Positions 36,068 through 46,809 of a DNA stretch of 64,000 bases are shown here, piece after piece; position 1 is the first letter of the stretch; each line of letters starts with the position of its first letter. Below the pieces are notes generated by a model that saw nothing but the letters and a program-made list of their open reading frames with translations, made no database searches and was not told the origin of the DNA. A program made the position numbers and the translations under genes. The stretch is taken from positions 26,633,101-26,697,100 of the forward strand of contig OX578281.1 in NCBI GenBank assembly GCA_951217055.1, read 5' to 3'. Source of the stretch: Gerris lacustris (Eukaryota > Arthropoda > Insecta > Hemiptera > Gerridae).

Positions 36068-37513
36068 GCACACATTCATTAATAAAAATGTTTAAATGTA
36101 CAAAAAAATTGTTTTCTTTGTATAAACACGTCATTCTTATAAATGTGAAGGTAATTAAATTTCTCTTGGGGATAAAACAATCAAAAAACTTGCTAAATAA
36201 AAAAAGATAAAGAAAAACTTAATGAAAACATACATATTTAAAAGCAATTTTCTCCTTTTTCTTGTTCCAAACCGAACTCTTCCCTCTAGCAAAATATAAC
36301 TCGCCCTTTGGTTATTATGTTATATTGTTGTAATTTCCCTATTGTTTTTCCGCTACTTCTCTCCCACCCCTCTATCCTCGCTTCCCCAAACTTCTATAAA
36401 TTTAACCCTGCTTTGCTTTCTAAAAAATACAAAAACAAAAATTAATTTAAACAGGGGCCTTAGGTTTTTTTTTTGTAGAATATATATAAACGATATAAAA
36501 CACTAAAACACGATCGCGAATATTTAACAAAATTTTTTAGAAAACCCAGGGTTCGGTCACAACATTCTCTACATACCCGAAGTTTCGGTTTTTAGTTTAT
36601 ATATTCTTCATGGGATCTGCAGCACAATAAAATCCAAAAAGTGACATCAAGATAAAATAAAGCTCTAATGAATACAAATTAAAAGAAAATCTTAGTTGAA
36701 GACTAGAATATAAAACTTACAGCGGATTTTACGGAGAGGAATACTTCAGATTCGTTTGGCTTTTTATAGTAGACACTGAGTTGGTTAGCTTTTTACTAAA
36801 TTAAAAGATAAAACACCGATTCATTTTCACCTAATGTAGTTATAAGTAATTATAAATATTTTTGTTATTGCATTATGTAGTTATTATTGCAGCTATAAGT
36901 TGTCAGGATAGGGATAAGCTAGATCCCAACAAAAACACTTCAAAAAAAAAAGAAAAAAAAGTAAGCTTAGTCTCGCGTAAAAAATTGTGAGATCAGAGGT
37001 TTAGCAAAGTCTCCCCCGTTCTAGTAAAATCCGGAAAAATCTGGATATTTGCCCTTCTTAAGGATAATAGAAAAAGTGCCTATTCAAAATATTTTTAAAA
37101 CAATGATAACTTACTCTTCTGGTACAGAACTTCGAAAATAAAGTATTTGATTACTCTCATTTTTAGAGAATTTTATATTCAAATAGGTATGATTGATCGT
37201 TATTGAGTATTGAGCTCGAAGATTGAAACATAAACTTCCCGCTCGTCCGCATACGTACACCAGATAATTGTTTCGTTCAATTTGAACACCACTTATGTCA
37301 CTTTGCCTTTGCGTTTCAAACCCCTTCTTCTAAATAGTTATACTTATATTCTGTTACTATTTATTTCTATTTCCTATTATGTTTTTCCCTTATCCTTTCT
37401 ATATTTTCTTTTATTATTATGTATTATATAATGTGTACATGTTAAAAAAGAACAAGAGGCTAAGAAATTAAAATTACTTACAAAAAGAAGTGAAAACTCT
37501 TGAGTAGAAAAAT
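36062..37513. other. Non-coding DNA
   Basis: No gene recognised. TTAGTCTCGCGTAAAAA at about 36966 resembles part of the duplicated unit at 37.5 kb. Confidence 0.4.
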
Positions 37514-37683
37514 AAACCAAGTCTCACGTAAAAACTTATGAAGTTACTTGCAGCAACTTCATTTTTATTTTTTTAATATAACCATATATGTAAAACATAA
37601 ACCAAGTCTCACGTAAAAACTTATGAAGTTACTTGCAGCAACTTCATTTTTATTTTTTTAATATAACCATATATGTAAAACAT
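37514..37683 (+). repeat. Perfect 85-bp tandem duplication
   Basis: AAACCAAGTCTCACGTAAAA begins at 37514 and again at 37599, and I find no difference over 85 bp. Each unit carries a GAAGTTACTTGCAGCAACTTC stem (arms GAAGTT/AACTTC). Perfect identity indicates a very recent duplication or an assembly artefact. Confidence 0.93.
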
Positions 37684-38873
37684 AAAATAATATATACATT
37701 GTTTTATAACACATTTTCCAAACTTTCCGATGGAGTCATTTTATATTATTTATTTGTTCTTCTTTTAAAATTTTTAATTTCCTAAACGACATTTTCTTCG
37801 ACATTTTTATATATAAATAGAAATACTAATTTTGTTGATTGAAAAAGAAAATTGTGAAGTAAGAAAAACAAAACTCGGTGTTAAAAAATATCCATCTAAT
37901 TACAAGAATGAGTTTTACATTTTTTGAAGAAAAGTCAGTGGAGAAAAAAAACCAAAAAAACGGAGAAGCTGTTTTTAGACAGCTAGGAACCTTAGAAAAA
38001 AAAGTTTTCGTTATTGTGACAGTTTAAAACATCTTTATAAGAAAAATCTAAGTAACAATTAAACAACCAGAAATCATTTCGTTTAACTAAAGTCTCCACG
38101 AAATTTTCCTTTTTCCTCAAGGACTTAAAAAAATGAGTGCGGAAAATTTGGCAAAATTTAATTAATTTTCCGGGAAAAAAGACGCGTTGCAAAAGAAATA
38201 TTAAGGCAGAAGGAAAAATATTATTTTTGTTTTCTATTTCCACCCTCTTCCCTCTACACTCTTACCACGTTTTGAAAAGTTATCCCCACAAGTTTAGCAA
38301 TTTTGATTTTTCTCAAGAGTAATTACAAAATAAATAACCCGTTTGGATGGCTACATATGTGTTAGGCCATAAATCGTTGTCAAAATAGAACCACAAGACT
38401 AACGCTTGAAATACAGGATGTTTAAAAAAGAATGAAATAAACTGGAGTAAAATAACTTTCTGTATAGCAGACGCCATTCTGTGGCAGACTGACGATAACG
38501 ATACATTCAAGGTTAACGCTTGTATAGACATCTAGTGGTGATTTTGAAACTCTAGACAACACTTGTCGCAGCTAACACTGTTTAAATTGCTGGAAGATAT
38601 TAGTTTTAAAAATATATCACATTAAAATGGGGTAATTTTTTAAAAAATAGTCTGTCAAGGCTTTCATATCTTTTCTTACATTTAAATATTTATTCCTTAA
38701 TTCTCAAAATTAAAGTGTATTTTATATTTTTTGCAAAAATTTAAGTTTATTCTCTTTTAGTAATTCAATAATATATAGTGTAAATTTTACTTTATTTTTA
38801 GAATCTGAACTAGATTATAAGAGACCGAATATCAAAACAACGAGATTAAATGCCAGGATAAAGGATTCTCCTC
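37684..38873. other. AT-rich non-coding DNA
   Basis: Frames at 37992-38243 and 38137-38322 show no domain. Confidence 0.45.
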
Positions 38874-38876
38874 TTC

Positions 38877-39512
38877 GGCTAGGCGCACACTGGGGGCAAA
38901 ACAGTCTGCAGACTGTCTGCGGGCTGTCTGCCCCGGTGCAAAATATTGTCGCCGTCCAACAATATTTTGCACCAGGAGACAGCCTCCATAGACAGTCTGC
39001 AGACTGTCTGCCTCGGTGCAAAATATTGTCGCCGTCCAACAATATTTTGCACCAGGAGACAGCCTCCATAGACAGTCTGCAGACTGTCTGCCTCGGTGCA
39101 AAATATTGTCGCCGTCCAACAATATTTTGCACCAGGAGACAGCCTCCATAGACAGTCTGCAGACTGTCTGCCTCGGTGCAAAATATTGTCGCCGTCCAAC
39201 AATCTTTTGCACCAGGAGACAGCCTCCATAGACAGTCTGCAGACTGTCTGCCTCGGTGCAAAATATTGTCGCCGTCCAACAATATTTTGCACCAGGAGAC
39301 AGCCTCCACAGACAGTCTGCAGACTGTCTGCCTCGGTGCAAAATATTGTCGCCGTCCAACAATATTTTGCACCAGGAGACAGCCTCCGCAGACAGTCTGC
39401 AGACTTTCTGCCCTCGGTGCAAAATATTGTCGCCGTCCAACAATCTTTTGCACCAGGAGACAGCCTCCGCAGACAGTCTGCAGACTGTTTTGCTCCAAGT
39501 GTGCGTCTAGCC
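38877..39512. mobile_element. Terminal-inverted-repeat element filled with seven 80-bp palindromic units
   Basis: Left end GGCTAGGCGCACACTGGGGG and right end, reverse-complemented, GGCTAGACGCACACTTGGAG are inverted repeats that continue into a shared AAAACAGTCTGCAGACTGTC. A TTC triplet flanks each end (38874-38876, 39513-39515), a possible 3-bp target duplication. Between the ends lie seven units at 80-bp spacing (hairpin starts 38935, 39015, 39095, 39175, 39255, 39335, 39416). Each unit holds the perfect hairpin GGTGCAAAATATTGT / ACAATATTTTGCACC with a 9-nt loop and the 18-bp perfect palindrome GACAGTCTGCAGACTGTC. Because 80 is not a multiple of three and the minus strand lacks stops, all three minus frames stay open for over 600 bp; these are not genes. 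Confidence 0.9.
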
Positions 39513-39604
39513 TTCAGGAAAACAAAGCTATAAAAGAAAGAGGTAAAAACGTTTATATATCTAGGAGTATACAATTACCTAAAATAGAGATGCCAAAGAC
39601 ATTT

Positions 39605-39680
39605 TATGCCAAATTTTATTGACATCGGCCTTGTAGTTTAGGTTCCACGCGTTGGCACCGACTACAGACAGACATTTAAA
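39605..39680 (-). repeat. Family A, copy 3, distal half
   Basis: Reverse complement gives AAATGTCTGTCTGTAGTCGG, CCAACGCG and the TCAATAAAATTTGGCATA end of family A. The other half of the same copy lies at 40862-40960, beyond an inserted family C element. Confidence 0.7.
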
Positions 39681-39690
39681 AAAAAAAAAA

Positions 39691-40855
39691 TACGTGTGGT
39701 GTCGCGGGACACCCGGTAGGAACGAAGTTCCTTACATTTTTCATTAAATATAAAATAACACTGCTAAGTACGTATACGTTGCTAACTACTCGTTCCAATA
39801 AATATTTTTGACCCAATTAGAAAATTATTATTAGTAAAATTATTACATAAAACTTATTACAAAATTCCTTGATCCGCTTATGAGCAATATTATTTTATTA
39901 CATCAATTTATACTCATATATTTACAGTTTTACTGGTTAATAATTTAACACAGTCGACATTGTCAATTTCTGACGATTCTCTTGGTGCATTGTCCATTTA
40001 AAATAATATACGAATACTTTTCACAATGATAGAAACAATAATTGAAAAAAAGCGTTGTTTTGTGGGATAAATAGCGAGTTTGACAGGAAGAAGGAGTAAG
40101 AGAGATAAAGTATAGTAAGAGAGAGATGGAAAGATAGAAGAGTTGGGATTGGGCACGAAAGGATACCAAACCAAGTGAAGTAGAGGGGGAGTCACTCTAC
40201 ATTCTTAATATTCCACCTAGACTAACTACAAACCCCACACTTAAACCATCAACTTTTAAAAATTGTAAAATATATCACGTCACTGTAAAAAAAAACTGCT
40301 GCTTGTATCAGGTTGAAATTTTACATGCCTGTTTCAATTGTACTTTAGACGATGTGTATGAAGTTTTATTAAAATCGTTACGTTAGAACGTAAGATATCG
40401 GTAAAAACGTTGTTTTCTTTATTTAAAACGTTTAGGTCCGCTTTAATAAATTTAGCGATCTTTATCACTTCATAGCAGAGTCGGTGTTAGTTTTACTAAA
40501 GAAAATTATTTATAAAAGTTGTTTGTCTCATTAAATGGATAAAGTTAGAATTTTTTCCCGTCCTAAAATTCCAATTTTAAATTTAAGCTTACGTTTACGC
40601 GAGCGTTGCGCGTGAACGCTTAGGTGGATAACGTTGTCCAACGAACCTGTCCTGGGCATTGGTAAAAGGAACATGTGTACCAAATTTCAACTTAGTCGGT
40701 CAACTTTTACACAAGTTATCGTCATCCGTAGATTTCGTGACGCTTTTAGCGTGACGGTGATTTTGTGACGGTTATTTTGTGACGGTGATTTTGGTGGTTT
40801 TTTTTTCGGATTCACTCCCGGGCTCCAGAACGTGCCATAAGGAACTTCGTTCCAA
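39691..40855 (+). mobile_element. Family C element, full-length reference copy nested in family A
   Basis: 5' end TACGTGTGGTGTCGCGGGAC / ACCCGGTAGGAACGAAGTTC carries two stems, GGTGTC...GACACC and GGAAC...GTTCC. The 3' end AAGGAACTTCGTTCC carries a third, GGAAC-TTC-GTTCC. The 1165-bp body has no sustained frame; near the 3' end GTGACGGTGATTTT is repeated. An A-run flanks each side and the two halves of a family A repeat lie immediately outside, so the element inserted into the A-run of family A. The hairpin ends and A/T-run target recall Helentron-type non-autonomous elements, but this is inference. Confidence 0.75.
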
Positions 40856-40861
40856 AAAACT

Positions 40862-40960
40862 TTTTAACTTAGGGGACCAAAACGTGTAAATCCGTCCAAA
40901 TGTCAAAATCGTTTTTTCGTGCCTCACAATACTTTCTCTTTAAATGAGAAAGTATAAAAG
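40862..40960 (-). repeat. Family A, copy 3, proximal half
   Basis: CTTAGGGGACCAAAACGTG, TCGTGCCTCACAATACTTTC and the terminal hairpin ACTTTCTC-TTTAAAT-GAGAAAGT. Confidence 0.75.
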
Positions 40961-40969
40961 ACCGCTGTC

Positions 40970-41220
40970 CGCTCCTCCACAACCCGCTACTCGAGCAGAT
41001 CTTGCTAAGTTATTATCTATATCATCCATGGCCTCGGGCAGCTGAGTGTTATACCCAACGAGGTGTCTTGGCTAACTTCATAATCACTTCTAGCAAACAT
41101 ATCTCTCCCTGTATTAAACTTTGCCGACCACCTATTCTTGAAAGATAAACACGTAGACAAACTTCTAGCTTCATGTTAATAAGTCAAGTTCATGGTCGTC
41201 AGCTTCTCGAAGTGTTAATA
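40970..41220 (-). repeat. Decayed coding-like fragment sharing FKNxWSAKF with the 7.3-kb foldback
   Basis: The minus strand reads SFKNRWSAKFNTGRDMFARS then DYEVSQD around 41150-41075. The foldback arms read PFKNMWSAKFVCGT. Both follow AT-poor DNA and are followed by stops. I do not recognise the family. Confidence 0.4.
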
Positions 41221-41753
41221 ACAATAACAATTTGCTTTCTAAGGTCGAAATAAAGAATGAAGAGGAAACAGAAATATTAAGTAAGAAAAGCCGAATATGA
41301 ATGAGAAAAGAACAGGAAGGGAAAAAACAAATTATAGACTTAAAAAAAAAAAAATACTCTTAAGGTGAAAGAGTTTTGATAAGGAATATTCTTACAAGGG
41401 AATAATTCCAAAAGCTGATAAGAATAAGGGGGGGGGGGGAGAAGAAAGCTTTTTACTAGATTAACCCGGGTGGAGTTGTAGCAGGTTCCATTTATAGAGT
41501 GAGCTGTTCAGTACAAACCTTACACGTGTTTTCTTTTCTTCTAAATCTACTGAGATACATTCTACAAATAAAAACAATCTATCAACGAAATCTTATTCAA
41601 AGTTTGAATCCCAGACAGATGAGACATTTTTTACACTGATGAACACTCATCTCGTTGAGTGTATGGGATAATATGCATTCCTCTCAGATTAGTCTCTTAC
41701 CAAGCCTCTCAATAAGATTGGTCTATCTTAGTTTTATTTGACCGCGATATTTT
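41221..41753. other. Non-coding DNA
   Basis: A-run at about 41341-41353 and a poly-G run at about 41429-41439. No gene. Confidence 0.45.
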
Positions 41754-41929
41754 GTGAATCTCTTGGTTTCAGAGATTCATTTCAGAAATTACAGGGATCA
41801 TTCTCAAGGAAGACACTTAAGACGAGAGTCATTTGAAACTGAAACTGCAAATAGTTGCAAACGACTCTCATAATCAGTAACTCTCTTGAAAACGATCCCT
41901 GTAATTGCTTCGAAGACCAAGAGATTCAC
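41754..41929. mobile_element. MITE-like element with about 50-bp inverted ends
   Basis: GTGAATCTCTTGGTTTC at the left matches the reverse complement of the right end, and the match continues through AATTACAGGGATC and TCTCAAG. The element is 176 bp with an unpaired centre of about 75 bp. No target duplication is evident. Confidence 0.75.
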
Positions 41930-42089
41930 GACCTCTCTCCCGAAATTGTAGATTTATTAGACTTTAGCTAAAGTAACCTAAGCCATAGAATTTACAGACT
42001 TCGTTTATGGCTATGATATAAGATTATTCCATTAAATGAGTGTATTAATAGCTTCTGTGTGCTGTGTAGCTTACTGAAGGTAACTGATA

Positions 42090-43175
42090 CTCTGTGATCT
42101 GTCTCGAAAACGAAATCGTTTTAATTATCTCATTCAGAAAATGGCGAAGTGTTAAGCAATAAAACTAAAAGAGCAGTCTTGCTCATGAAAGTAGAAGAGA
42201 AGTGAGGTCATGGACTACAGAAAGAGCAGACTTGGCGACTTTGATAGGTTGACTGATGTTGGCCTTTATTAGGCATATTGAACTTGGCCCTTTTCCACGG
42301 TTAGGTTTTTGTTGGGGGATTGCTGACGTGGGCATCGACTAGGTTTTTATTATGAGGCACTGGAGGGAGCAGCAAGGCCACTGTATTTCCTCCATATATA
42401 CATTAAACCGACAAAGAATAACACAGGGGTAGAGTAGTTTTCATGTATGGTATTGTTATTAAGATACAAATGAACTTGTACCAAATTTTTAAAACATAGA
42501 AAAAAAGACGCAGCCATAAAGAACAAATTGAGGCCTTTCAAATGATGAGCAACAAAGCACAAACTAAAAAAAAAGTGGTTACATGAAAGGGGCACTCGGG
42601 AAAAAGTTTACTCTTATGTTCTCAGCAAATAAGACGAATTTATGAAATAATAAATTCTCAATTTAAAAAAGCATTAGTGTGAGATATGAGCCCTTAAATC
42701 AGAAATAAAATCGATCAATAATGACGGACGCAAAGAGAGCTCAAAGTCAAAAATATTAATAAAATCTAGCTCCATCTAAGGTACGACCAATGGAGTTGCG
42801 AAAAATCAGTAGCTGTTTGTGCAATATGTTTTTCGATATGACGTACCATTAATTTTTAGAATTTTCCTGTCTGTTACACGGCTAAAAGTGTAAGTTTGTA
42901 GCTATTCTGGAATTCACTTATTATTTTGATGATGAGTGAGTGAGCTAGCAACAAAATAAAATACTAAAATAACAACTTTAAAACTCTCCTCTTTTGAAAA
43001 GGCTTAACATTAAGAGCTCAATTTTTTAATTTATATTTCAAATTTTAAAAGCCCATCTTATGAAGAAGCAGAGGTATGAGGGTAAGAAAAACCGTGTGAA
43101 TTTCTTTAAGTAAAGATACACTTGCATGCTTACTGGAATTTGGCCTTGCGCACTGGAGTGCACTCAGATACCAGA
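42090..43175 (+). repeat. Dispersed repeat family D, longest copy
   Basis: Contains TTTGATAGGTTGACTGATG, CTATTCTGGAATTCAC, TTTTAAAAGCCCATCTTATG, GAAGCAGAGGTATGAGG, AAGTAAAGATACAC and GCGCACTGGAGTGC. A block GGCCCTTTTCCACGGTTAG at about 42277 is inverted at about 33085 next to copy 2. Confidence 0.65.
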
Positions 43176-43838
43176 GTAATATTTTTGTTGGAATAATTAT
43201 TGGTGAAATATATAAATATTATTTATAGTTCAGATATCAAAGGATATTATTGTATAGGAAAAAAGGTTTATTTAAGGGAAATTATTTATTAATTTTTTTA
43301 TTCCAACCATTGTCTTAACTCCTAAATTTATATTCTTTTCAACACATTTCAATTCACCGGCATTGAAGATAACCACTAGTGCTACTGGAGATGATCACTA
43401 GTACTACTGAAGATGACCACTAGTAGTTAAACGCCGGATTTGTACAATTACTTACATTTAGTCGAGAAACGTCTTTCAGAAATCCTTAAATTATTAGTAA
43501 ACTTGTTTCTCAAGCTACGAGTATAATAGAAATATAGAGGACAAAACATCTTTCTATCGCTACTTCAGTTCTTTGCAGAAGGGGTATTTGGATGGAAGCT
43601 CTTCTATAGGCTTTCTTCCTTACAATTTTATTCAATAAAAGTATTGAAGGTGCGTGAAAAACGCGTTCCTACAGTTGAAGAGAGGGTTCCCTAGAACTAA
43701 TAAAATATGACCAGGGATTAAACCAGCAAAACAGGCAGCCCAAATGGGGCTTAGAGACCCTAGTAGGGTCGTCACCTTGCCAATATTATTGAATAAAGGA
43801 GAGGATGGTGAAGGAAAGTGGGTTAGATTGTTAGAACT
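43176..43838. other. Non-coding DNA with short tandem repeat
   Basis: A 22-23-bp repeat (GAAGATAACCACTAGTGCTA / GAGATGATCACTAGTACTAC / GAAGATGACCACTAGTAG) lies at 43365-43430. Otherwise nothing is recognised. Confidence 0.6.
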
Positions 43839-43860
43839 GGGGGGGGGGGGGGGGGGGGGG
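43839..43860. repeat. Poly-G run (about 22)
   Basis: Uninterrupted G tract; a second (about 14) is at 44110-44123. The glycine-rich frame at 43744-43926 is an artefact of it. Confidence 0.95.
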
Positions 43861-44123
43861 TATACAGAATCGGGGGAAGGGGGATACAGCCTCGGGGATA
43901 AGGTGTTGAACTGGTCTAATCAATAGGGCCAATTACCTGACGTACCCTAGGCGCCAGGACACTGCGGACATAACTAGAACTAACAGGGACAAAACTAACT
44001 CACACGTGAATAAAATCCCGTCGCCTTTGCACCTACATCCCCCCAAAGACACAAATATTTGAGCTCCGATGAAAAGATTAATGTAATAACACATTAAATC
44101 CACATAGTGAGGGGGGGGGGGGG

Positions 44124-45211
44124 TCTCGACACCGAGGGTAAAGTTTCACACAGAGCTTTATATCTAACAAGGCAGTAACTTCGCAAACCCTCGGCTTCAT
44201 CACACGTTCATTTAATGGACTTTAATATTGTGTGCTTCACAGGGAGAAGTCCCTCCTCCCTGTGCTTTGCTCTGGGAAAGTTTAAAGCTGCGACGGGACC
44301 GGGGGAGGGGGAAGCGGGACCGGGGAGAGAGGGAGGTGGAAGCCCGGGGGCAATTAGTAAGTTTTGCCCGAGCCCAGATTTATCACATGTTTAAAAGGCA
44401 GAGGCTTGAAAACTTTTAAGGCAATAACCCTGCTCGTGGACCGGTCAAAACTGACGAATCTTTAATGACCGGAACGTCATAAACATGGAAAACGTCCTTT
44501 GCACACCCTCCATTCACAGTCTGTTTAATTTAATCAGTTTATAAGCTATCGATAAGAAACATTAAAATAATTTTGCAAAGCGAGAATTTTTGAGACTTCC
44601 CAAAATCACAATTAGTAACTGATTTCGACTACAAGCGAACCAATTTATATGTTAATATCCCAGGACAAGCCACGTTTTTTCTCCTGTATTTTCACAGGAA
44701 AGGAAAGGTAGGTTGGATTCTGCTTTCGGAATGTATGAAATGAAAAAGTATCCAAAAATGTTGCAATTCTGATCAACCTTCACAATGAAGAACTCACTAC
44801 TATGCTCGTTAAATGAGTATTATCAGAGTTATTTTCTTTTTGCAAAGTGTCCAAAGTAAAGTAACCTCCCCAATGTAGTAAATATTATCTTGTATTTTCT
44901 ATTTTATTTTTTATTTTGTTACAAGAAACTGATGCATTTGCTTTTATTATTTTATAACTAGTGAAGACCCGTGCTCCACGCGAGGCTCATGTACAGACTA
45001 AACTTTTATTTTATATAATATATAGATATAATCCCATAGCTCTTTCATTGTCATCTTCAAAGTCTATATAGTTTTTATATTACCAGATAATTTACGAATA
45101 CTTTCTTTATACTTATCAAATTTTAAATTATTTTTTCTTCTGTTTCTCACAATGCTTTCCACTTGCGTACCTTCCTGAATGTTAGATAGGATATGGAGTT
45201 CATCATTAAAG
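44124..45211. other. Non-coding DNA
   Basis: G-rich patch at 44290-44350, otherwise no feature recognised. Confidence 0.4.
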
Positions 45212-45273
45212 ATAGAAGGAAAAGTCTCTCCACGTAAGATAATTTTCTTACGCGGCGAGACTTTTCCTTCTAT
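45212..45273. other. 27-bp-arm hairpin flanked by direct repeats
   Basis: ATAGAAGGAAAAGTCTCTCC / the reverse complement of its partner differ at two positions and pair to CACGTAAG...CTTACGCG. TTCCTGAATGTT occurs just outside on both sides (about 45173 and 45276), like a target duplication of about 12 bp. Confidence 0.7.
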
Positions 45274-46452
45274 TTTCCTGAATGTTGTTTTCAAGTTTTC
45301 CCTATTCTAAATTAATTGCATCCTTGTAAATGAATATTGTGCTTTTATTGACTATGAAATTTCTAAATGTAGCAATTCAAATCATAATTATATATATTGA
45401 TAGACTGAACATTAGTCTATAAATACGATAATATCCTCCCATTATGATCAAAGAAAGAGGTAATTTCGCATAATACTCGAATAATATTCTACAATATATA
45501 ATAAGACTATCAGAAGCCCGATAATTATATTTCCTATGTTCCAAGTTAATAATTGAACTCAGTTGTAAGAAAATTAGTTAAAGTTCAAAGTCCGTTTGGA
45601 AGTATTAAATTGATGCTTAATTACTAAGAGTTAGACTGTCGACATCGGTCCAATTTAATTAACTAAATTCAGTTGGGTGAGCTGAGTAAGTACCCTTACT
45701 AAATAGCCCACCCTCCTCCTCCTCCTCCTACTGTCTTTAGAGTATCATTAAAATAATAAATCTACATTATTAAGTCAAAAAGGACTGCATTATACTCTCC
45801 CATGAAATTCCTCTTCTTCGGATATTAATACAATTATTGTGCAAATATAGTTTGGATCATCTAAATTAATTGTTTTGGGAAAGATCAACACTATAATAAT
45901 TTAGTTGTATAAAACCGGGTAGTAGCAATTAATGAAATTATAGAGGAAAACGTAACGAAGAACCAATGAGGATGTAACGATAAATCAAAATATTGGGTAT
46001 TATAACGTAGTTTATTGAGTAGTATATAGTGAATATTTCAATGTAATTTAGTATTACGTATAATTATTTAGTAATTACTATATAATAGTTTGTCATAATC
46101 TACGATTATTTAATACTCAATATCTATTTGTAATATACTCAATATCTATTTGTAATCATCTATTTGAAATACTCAATAGATTGTTAAGTATTAGAATGAA
46201 TAGTGATATGATAATTTTATTGAATATTTTAACGTATTGAATTATATAATATATTTATTAATTGAGTATTACAATGGGTTGTGTAATTTACTATCATTAT
46301 TTATTGACTATAATTATGGAATGATAGGTTATATAATATAATTTTATATGTAATAAAATATTATATTTATTTTTAAATAGTCTGTCAATTAGTAAGGCAT
46401 GTAGCTTATTCACGTCCTATTATTAGTAACACGAGAATAAAATAATATGACC
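45274..46452. other. AT-rich non-coding DNA
   Basis: (TCC)n at about 45715-45729 and a small duplicated ACTCAATATCTATTTGTAA at 46112-46158. No gene. Confidence 0.5.
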
Positions 46453-46465
46453 TAAATGTGTTTGG

Positions 46466-46796
46466 AAGGAATAACAAAAATCGTCTCTCCACATAAATTT
46501 TAACTGGTTTATTTAACAAAGCAGCTGTCAGCCTTCATAAGGCCATCATCAGTGCCGATTAAGAAAGAAAAGAGTACATGGAAGGTGTCTCATTTCGATC
46601 TCCGACATGGTATAGGCTCACCTCTCAATATCATTTTCTAATTTTTCCATGTACTCTTTTCTTTCTTAATCGGCACTGATGATGGCCTTATGAAGGCTGA
46701 AAGCTGCTTTGTTAAATAAACCAGTTTAAATTTACGTGGAGAGACGATTTTTGTTATTCCTTAAGATGAACTCCATAGACGCTCTTATCTCTAACA
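46466..46796. mobile_element. Inverted-repeat insertion with 13-bp target duplication
   Basis: Two 118-bp arms (46466-46583 and 46645-46762) are near-perfect inverted copies, beginning AAGGAATAACAAAAATCGTC, around a 61-bp spacer. A 34-bp tail follows the right arm. The exact 13-mer TAAATGTGTTTGG flanks the whole at 46453-46465 and 46797-46809. A 13-bp duplication suits target-primed retrotransposition (LINE or Penelope-like) better than a DNA transposon. The arms contain ACTGATGATGGCC-TTATGAAGGC-TGAAAGC, reminiscent of a CTGATGA...GAAA hammerhead core, but the third stem is not convincing. Confidence 0.8.
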
Positions 46797-46809
46797 TAAA
46801 TGTGTTTGG

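Noticed and set aside
38815..39622. Several overlapping frames of 145-231 codons on both strands
   Set aside because: They are all readings of the 80-bp palindromic array, open in several frames at once because the unit lacks stops; no domain, start context or codon bias.
43744..43926. Glycine-rich frame
   Set aside because: Caused by a poly-G run.
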